Assembly: GCF_010667655.1 (NCBI RefSeq)
Contig: NZ_WHZU01000009.1
Coordinates: 24,428 to 88,427 of the forward strand
DNA length: 64,000 nucleotides
Direction of reading: 5' to 3'
DNA from: Bifidobacterium saimiriisciurei
Lineage (GTDB): Bacteria > Actinomycetota > Actinomycetes > Actinomycetales > Bifidobacteriaceae
The notes under the pieces: model-generated
What the model was told of the DNA's origin: nothing
The model's database searches: none
What the model saw: the letters and a program-made list of their open reading frames with translations, nothing else
Shown here: positions 59,085-64,000 of the stretch, piece after piece
Numbering within the stretch: the stretch's first letter is position 1
Layout: each line of letters opens with the position of its first letter
Translations under genes and position numbers: made by a program

Positions 59085-62000
59085 ATGACTGAACCGGCGA
59101 AGAACTTTGTGCAGCTTCACAACCACACCCACTACTCCCTGCTGGATGGGGCCTCGAAGATCCCGAATCTGGTGAACCGGGTCAAGGAACTGGGCATGCC
59201 CGCCGTCGGCATCACCGACCACGGCAACATGCACGGCGCCTACGAGATGTGGAGCACCGCAGTGAAGGCCGGCGTCAAGCCGATCATCGGCATCGAGGCA
59301 TATGTGACCCCGGAGACCGCCCGACAGGACAAGTCCCGCGTGCACTGGGGCACCGAGGCGCAGCGCCGCGACGACGTCTCCGGCGGCGGCCTCATCACCC
59401 ACCTGACCATGTGGGCGGAGAACGACGAGGGACTCGTCAACCTCACCAAGGCCAGTTCCGTGGCCAACCTCGAAGGTCGCGTGATGCGCTATCCGCGTAT
59501 GGACAAGGAGGTGCTCGCCACCTACTCCAAAGGCGTGATCGCCTCCTCCGGATGCCCATCCGGCATCATCCAGACCAGGCTCAGGCTCGGCCAGTTCGAC
59601 GAGGCCCTGCGCGCGGCGGGGGAGCTGCAGGACATCTTCGGCAAGGACAGCTTCTACATCGAACTCATGGACCACGGTCTGAAGATCGAGACCCAGGTGA
59701 CCGAGGACCTGCTGACCATCGCCAGGAAGCTGAACGCCCCGCTGCTCGCCACGAACGACTCCCACTACGTGCTGGAGGCGGACCGCGGCGCCCAGGACGC
59801 CATGCTGTGCATCAACTCCGGCTCGCGTCTCGACGATCCCGACCGCTTCAAGTTCGACGGCTCCGGCTACTACATCAAATCCGCCGAGGAGATGCGCGAA
59901 CTGTTCCGCGACCTGCCCGAGGCATGCGACAACACGCTGGAGATCGCCGAACGCTGCAACGTGATGTTCGACGACGGCGAGGACGGCGCGTTCATGCCGC
60001 GGTTCGACTGCCCCGAAGGCTGGGACGAGACCTCGCTCTTCCTCAAGAAGGTCGAGGAGGGCCTGGAGAAGCGTTACGAGGGCAATGTGCCCGTCGAGGT
60101 CTCCAAGCAGGCCGACTACGAGTGCGGCGTGATCTGCCAGATGCAGTTCCCCGGCTACTTCCTCGTCGTCTCCGACTACATCAACTGGGCGAAGGAGCAC
60201 GGCATCATGGTCGGCCCCGGCCGAGGCTCCGCTGCAGGCGCCATGGTCGCCTACGCCATGGGCATCACCGAGCTCGACCCACTCGAACACGGCCTGATCT
60301 TCGAGAGGTTCCTCAACCCCGAACGCGTCTCCCTGCCGGATATCGACGTCGACTTCGACCCCGAGGGCCGTATGAAGGTGCTCGACTACGTGGCCGACAA
60401 GTACGGCCACGACAAGGTGGCGCAGTGCGTGATCTACGGCACCATCAAGACCAAGCAGGCACTGAAGGACTCCGCACGCATCATGGGCTACGAGTTCTCG
60501 ATGGGCGAGCGCGTCACCAAGGCGCTGCCGCCCGCCGCGACCGGCGGCAAGGACATCAGCCTGCACGACATCTTCGACCCCGGCGCCAAGCGATACGCCG
60601 AGGCGAGGGAATACCGCGAGCTCTACGATTCCGACCCGGACGTCAAGCGCATCACCGAGGAGGCCATGGGCATCGAGGGCCTAATCCGCCAGACCGGTGT
60701 GCACGCCTGCGCCACCATCATGGGAAGCGAGCCGATCACCGACACGTCGCCGCTGCTGGAACGCACCGACGGCACGGTGACCACCACGTTCGAGTACCAC
60801 ACCTGCGAGACGCTGGGTCTGGTCAAGATGGACTTCCTAGGGCTTTCCAACCTCACGGTGATCCGCGACACGCTCAAGAACATCGAGCACAACGGCAAGG
60901 GCACACTCGACTACACCAAGATCCCCCTGGACGACAAGGCCACGTACGAGCTGCTCTCCCGCGGCGACACGCTCGGCGTGTTCCAGCTCGATTCCGACGG
61001 CATGCGCGCACTGCTCAAGACGCTCAAGCCCGACAACTTCAACGACATCTCCGCACTCATCGCCCTGTACCGTCCGGGCCCCATGAGCATGGACTCGCAC
61101 ACCAACTACGCCAAGCGCAAGAACGGTCTGCAGAAGATCGTGCCCATCCACCCCGAGCTCGAGAAGCCGCTCAAGCAGGTGCTCGACGAGACGTACGGCC
61201 TCATCATCTACCAGGAGCAGGTGCAGTCCGCCGCGCGAATCCTCGCGGGCTACTCCCTGGGCAAGGCCGATGTGCTCAGGCGCGCCATGGGCAAGAAGAA
61301 GCCGGAGGTGCTGGCCAAGGAGAAGATCCCGTTCTTCGCCGGCATGAAGGAGCACGGCTACTCCGAGGAGGCCGCCGAGGCCGTGTGGGAGATCCTCGTG
61401 CCGTTCTCCGGATACGCGTTCAACAAGGCGCACTCCGCCGCATACGGCCTGATCTCCTACTGGACCGCCTACCTCAAGACCCACTATCCGACGGAGTTCA
61501 TGGCCGCGCTGCTGCAGGGCGCCAGCACCAACAAGGACAAGACGGCACTGTACCTCGGCGAGGCCAGGCGCATGGGCATCCAGGTGCTCTCCCCGGACGT
61601 CAACGAATCCGTGTACGAGTACTCCGCAGTCGGCGACGTCGTGCGCTTCGGCCTCGGCGCCATCCGCAACGTCGGCGAGAAGGCCGTGGAGGACATCATC
61701 GCCGAGCGCAAGGGCTCCCACGGCAGGTTCGTGAACTTCATGGACTACATCAAGCGCGTGCCGCTGACCGCGCTCAACCGCCGCCTCGTCGAATCGCTCA
61801 TCAAGGCCGGCGCCTTCGACTCCATCGACCCGAACCGCCGCGCCCTGTTCCAGATCCACGAGACGGCCATCAACCAGATCGTGCCGCTCAAACGCAAGGA
61901 GGCCGAAGGCCAGTTCGACCTGTTCGCCGGCCTCGGCGACGACGACGCGGATGGCGACGACGTGATGGGCGACGCCGACGTGCAGATCCCCGACATCGAG

Positions 62001-62651
62001 GAATGGGACAAGAAGACCAAGCTCAACTTCGAACGCGAGATGCTCGGCCTGTATGTCTCCGACCATCCGCTCAGCGGCATGAGCTCGGTGCTCGCCGGAC
62101 TGCGAGACATGTCCATCGCCCAGCTCATCGACCGCGCGCCGACGATGCCGGACCGCGAGCAGGTGACGCTCGCCGGACTGATCACCAACATCGACCGACG
62201 TGTGTCGAAGAAGGGCAACCCCTGGGCCATCGTCACCATCGAGGATCTGGAGAGCTCCATCCAGTGCATGTTCTTCGGCAAGGCCTACGAGTCCTCCGCG
62301 GCCGACATGGCGCTCGACACGGTCGTGCGCATCCGAGGCATGGTCGACGTCCGCGACGAGACCGTGTCGTTGCGCGCCTCCGAGATGGAGGTGCCCACGC
62401 TCGAGGCCGAGGACGAGCGCACGCTGGTCATCATGCTGCCGGCCACCGCCATCGACAGGGCGCATGTGGAGGCCCTCGCCCGCATCCTGCGCCAGCATCC
62501 GGGCTACTGCGAGGTGCGGCTCGCCGTGACCGACGCCAAGGGCGGGGCCACGATGCTCACCTTCGGCGACAACTTCCGCGTACGAAGGGACACCTCCCTG
62601 TTCGGCGAGATCAAGACGGTCTTCGGGCCGGCCTGCCTCGCCGCCGCGTAG
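59085..62651 (+). CDS. dnaE: DNA polymerase III subunit alpha
   Basis: DnaE is the replicative polymerase. The 1188-aa protein has an N-terminal PHP domain ([10 protein letters not shown], about 11-20; T-D-H-G-N-M near 45-50), and the palm with catalytic acids in P-D-I-D-V-D-F. The finger domain includes G-R-G-S-A-A-G near 380-386. A helix-hairpin-helix region and a C-terminal OB-fold follow. The ATG at 59085 is preferred; an in-frame ATG at 59073 directly abuts GTGAGG. Confidence 0.97.
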   Translation: MTEPAKNFVQLHNHTHYSLLDGASKIPNLVNRVKELGMPAVGITDHGNMHGAYEMWSTAVKAGVKPIIGIEAYVTPETARQDKSRVHWGTEAQRRDDVSGGGLITHLTMWAENDEGLVNLTKASSVANLEGRVMRYPRMDKEVLATYSKGVIASSGCPSGIIQTRLRLGQFDEALRAAGELQDIFGKDSFYIELMDHGLKIETQVTEDLLTIARKLNAPLLATNDSHYVLEADRGAQDAMLCINSGSRLDDPDRFKFDGSGYYIKSAEEMRELFRDLPEACDNTLEIAERCNVMFDDGEDGAFMPRFDCPEGWDETSLFLKKVEEGLEKRYEGNVPVEVSKQADYECGVICQMQFPGYFLVVSDYINWAKEHGIMVGPGRGSAAGAMVAYAMGITELDPLEHGLIFERFLNPERVSLPDIDVDFDPEGRMKVLDYVADKYGHDKVAQCVIYGTIKTKQALKDSARIMGYEFSMGERVTKALPPAATGGKDISLHDIFDPGAKRYAEAREYRELYDSDPDVKRITEEAMGIEGLIRQTGVHACATIMGSEPITDTSPLLERTDGTVTTTFEYHTCETLGLVKMDFLGLSNLTVIRDTLKNIEHNGKGTLDYTKIPLDDKATYELLSRGDTLGVFQLDSDGMRALLKTLKPDNFNDISALIALYRPGPMSMDSHTNYAKRKNGLQKIVPIHPELEKPLKQVLDETYGLIIYQEQVQSAARILAGYSLGKADVLRRAMGKKKPEVLAKEKIPFFAGMKEHGYSEEAAEAVWEILVPFSGYAFNKAHSAAYGLISYWTAYLKTHYPTEFMAALLQGASTNKDKTALYLGEARRMGIQVLSPDVNESVYEYSAVGDVVRFGLGAIRNVGEKAVEDIIAERKGSHGRFVNFMDYIKRVPLTALNRRLVESLIKAGAFDSIDPNRRALFQIHETAINQIVPLKRKEAEGQFDLFAGLGDDDADGDDVMGDADVQIPDIEEWDKKTKLNFEREMLGLYVSDHPLSGMSSVLAGLRDMSIAQLIDRAPTMPDREQVTLAGLITNIDRRVSKKGNPWAIVTIEDLESSIQCMFFGKAYESSAADMALDTVVRIRGMVDVRDETVSLRASEMEVPTLEAEDERTLVIMLPATAIDRAHVEALARILRQHPGYCEVRLAVTDAKGGATMLTFGDNFRVRRDTSLFGEIKTVFGPACLAAA

Positions 62652-62658
62652 GGACGGT

Positions 62659-62691
62659 ATCGGGCCGCCGTCCTGCGGTCGGTGGCCCGAT
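62659..62691 (+). terminator. Possible terminator after dnaE
   Basis: ATCGGGCC (62659-62666) and GGCCCGAT (62684-62691) form an 8-bp stem with further internal pairing. It starts 8 bp after the stop. No T-run is present. Confidence 0.5.
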
Positions 62692-62770
62692 GGACATGTA
62701 CGACGACCTTGTCCTCCATGGGATTATCATGAATCGGGTTGTTCCACGGAAGGAAGAGAAAGGAGCTCCC

Positions 62771-63544
62771 GTGCATTCACCGTCGCAACCGGGAGTCGTC
62801 GGCAAGGCGTTCCGGACCGCGTTCCCGCTCACCCTGCCCATCGCCGCGGGCTTCCTGTTCCTTGGCTGTTCGTACGGTCTGCTCATGCATGCCAAGGGCT
62901 TCGCGTTCCTCTATCCGGTGTGCATGGCGTATTTCATCTTCGCAGGGTCGATGGAGTTCGTCACGGTGAACCTGCTGCTCAGCGCGTTCGACCCCCTCGC
63001 CGCGTTCATGCTGGCGCTGATGGTCAACGCAAGGCATCTGTTCTATGGACTGTCGATGCTCGGCAAATACAAGAACATGGGATGGAAGAAGCCGTACCTC
63101 ATCTTCGCGATGTGCGACGAAAGCTTCGCCATCAACTCGTCGGCGCACATCCCCGACGACGTGGACAGGGGATGGTTCATGCTGTTCGTGAACCTGCTCA
63201 ACCGCTGGTACTGGATCGGCGGCACCGCGCTCGGCTGGCTCGTCGGCGGTCTGCTGCCGTTCAGCACCAAGGGCATCGAATTCGTGCTCACCGCATTGTT
63301 CCTCGTCATCTTCCTCGACCAGTGGATGGGGGAGAAGCGGCATCTTCCCGCCATGGTGGGGGTGCTCGCCTCATTGGGATGCCTCATCGTGCTCGGGCCC
63401 GACCGGTTCATGATTCCCTCGATGGTGCTCATGCTCGTGCTGTTCGTCCTGCTGCGGCCGTACCTCGACGATCCGCGGCCGAAGGGCGATGGGAGCGTCG
63501 GCGATGCCGTGAAGGATGCCGAGGATATGGAGGCGACGGCATGA
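62771..63544 (+). CDS. azlC: AzlC family branched-chain amino acid exporter, large subunit
   Basis: This 257-aa membrane protein has about six to eight spans and the family-typical G-x-x-F-L-F-L-G-x-x-Y-G-L and [10 protein letters not shown]. With AzlD it exports branched-chain amino acids or their analogues. The GTG start at 62771 follows AAAGGAG with 5-nt spacing. It overlaps azlD by 4 bp. Confidence 0.93.
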   Translation: MHSPSQPGVVGKAFRTAFPLTLPIAAGFLFLGCSYGLLMHAKGFAFLYPVCMAYFIFAGSMEFVTVNLLLSAFDPLAAFMLALMVNARHLFYGLSMLGKYKNMGWKKPYLIFAMCDESFAINSSAHIPDDVDRGWFMLFVNLLNRWYWIGGTALGWLVGGLLPFSTKGIEFVLTALFLVIFLDQWMGEKRHLPAMVGVLASLGCLIVLGPDRFMIPSMVLMLVLFVLLRPYLDDPRPKGDGSVGDAVKDAEDMEATA

Positions 63545-63876
63545 CGATGACCGTGCTGCAGAGCGTACTGACCATTGCGGTGGTGTCGTTGGGCACCATC
63601 CTCACCCGATTCCTGCCGTTCCTGCTGTTCCCCGAGTCGAAGGAGCCGCCGCGCTTCATCGAATACCTCGGCAAGGTGCTGCCGTACGCGATGACCGGCC
63701 TGCTGGTCGTGTACTCGCTCAAGGACGTCTCGCCCATGACGGGCAGCCACGGCATCCCCGAGCTCATCGCCATGGCCGCGATCGTCGCGCTGCACGCGTG
63801 GAAGCGCAACATGCTGCTGTCCATCGCCGGCGGCACCATCCTCTACATGGTGCTCGTCCAGATGGTGTTCGTCTGA
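63541..63876 (+). CDS. azlD: AzlD family branched-chain amino acid exporter, small subunit
   Basis: This 111-aa protein has three to four short spans and the AzlD pattern T-R-F-L-P-F-L-L-F, then [11 protein letters not shown]. It is the obligate partner of AzlC. The ATG at 63541 is 7 bases after GGAGG. The remaining 124 bp to the window end hold no visible gene. Confidence 0.93.
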   Translation: MTMTVLQSVLTIAVVSLGTILTRFLPFLLFPESKEPPRFIEYLGKVLPYAMTGLLVVYSLKDVSPMTGSHGIPELIAMAAIVALHAWKRNMLLSIAGGTILYMVLVQMVFV

Positions 63877-64000
63877 ATCGGGACGACCGCCCGAATCCGA
63901 CGATCCGGCGCGATGCGTCGATTGGTTTTCGCCCAACGATGAACATGCGTAACAATGTTCCATCATTCGGGTTTCCGTGCTCATGACGGCGGTGTGAGCG

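Noticed and set aside
59249..63544. A 1431-codon open frame overlapping dnaE
   Set aside because: Only the end is real (azlC from 62771). The rest is the +1 shadow of dnaE with Arg/Gly/Pro/His-rich nonsense.

Overview
The window looks like a chromosomal segment of a Bifidobacterium, or a very close actinobacterial relative. It is GC-rich and carries the actinobacterial neighbourhood ftsZ-sepF-yggT-divIVA (wag31-type)-lspA-rluD-dnaE. It also has DUF3052, DUF3107 and DUF2342 proteins, an NrtR-type nad operon, an H2O-forming NADH oxidase, and a bifidobacterial sucrose/fructoside cluster (GH32 + MFS symporter + LacI). The genus call is an inference from gene content; no 16S gene is present. I see no phage, IS element, integrase or CRISPR array. 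Nearly all of the sequence is ordinary coding DNA on both strands.

Layout. 1-56 is an uninterrupted run of 56 C. 0.3-8.1 kb holds an amidohydrolase-like protein, an EF-G/Tet(M)-type GTPase behind a structured leader, a DedA protein, a MacB-like ABC transporter and proC. 8.1-14.4 kb holds an esterase, a GNAT protein, metB-like, NADH oxidase, a patatin and murI. 14.5-23.6 kb holds dapF, VKOR, a PHP phosphatase, DUF3107, a degenerate aminoglycoside-phosphotransferase-like protein, a minimal UvrD-type helicase, a DUF2342 metalloprotease, a PDZ-less YlbL-like Lon protease and DUF3052. A tRNA-Val(UAC) lies at 23.85 kb. 24.1-31.6 kb holds a DivIVA-repeat protein, the MEP-pathway pair dxr-ispG, a membrane hydrolase, recO and uppS, so isoprenoid precursor synthesis and undecaprenyl-PP synthesis sit in one stretch.

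32.7-38.0 kb is the de novo NAD operon nadA-nadB-nadC plus a cysteine desulfurase, behind a 19-nt palindrome that fits an NrtR box. 38.1-42.1 kb has a sortase-anchored surface protein and a GntR(YtrA)-ABC-permease module. 42.2-48.2 kb is the fructoside locus, transcribed leftward: lacI, a GH32 paralogue that has lost its nucleophile Asp, a LacI-controlled promoter, the symporter, and an intact GH32. 48.2-50.4 kb is a TPP-riboswitch operon thiM-thiE, in which ThiE is fused to an MTH1187/YkoF-type thiamin-binding domain. 50.6-53.4 kb holds glyS and dus, 53.4-58.5 kb the division cluster, 59.1-62.7 kb dnaE, and 62.8-63.9 kb azlC-azlD.

The most notable observations are the nucleophile-less GH32 paralogue beside its intact copy, the ThiE-thiamin-binding fusion under a TPP riboswitch, the PDZ-less YlbL, the helicase without a 2B domain, the degenerate phosphotransferase, the inverted-repeat leader of the Tet-like GTPase, the ten-copy 11-residue repeat in DivIVA, and the poly-C tract. 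None of them amounts to a clearly new multi-gene system.
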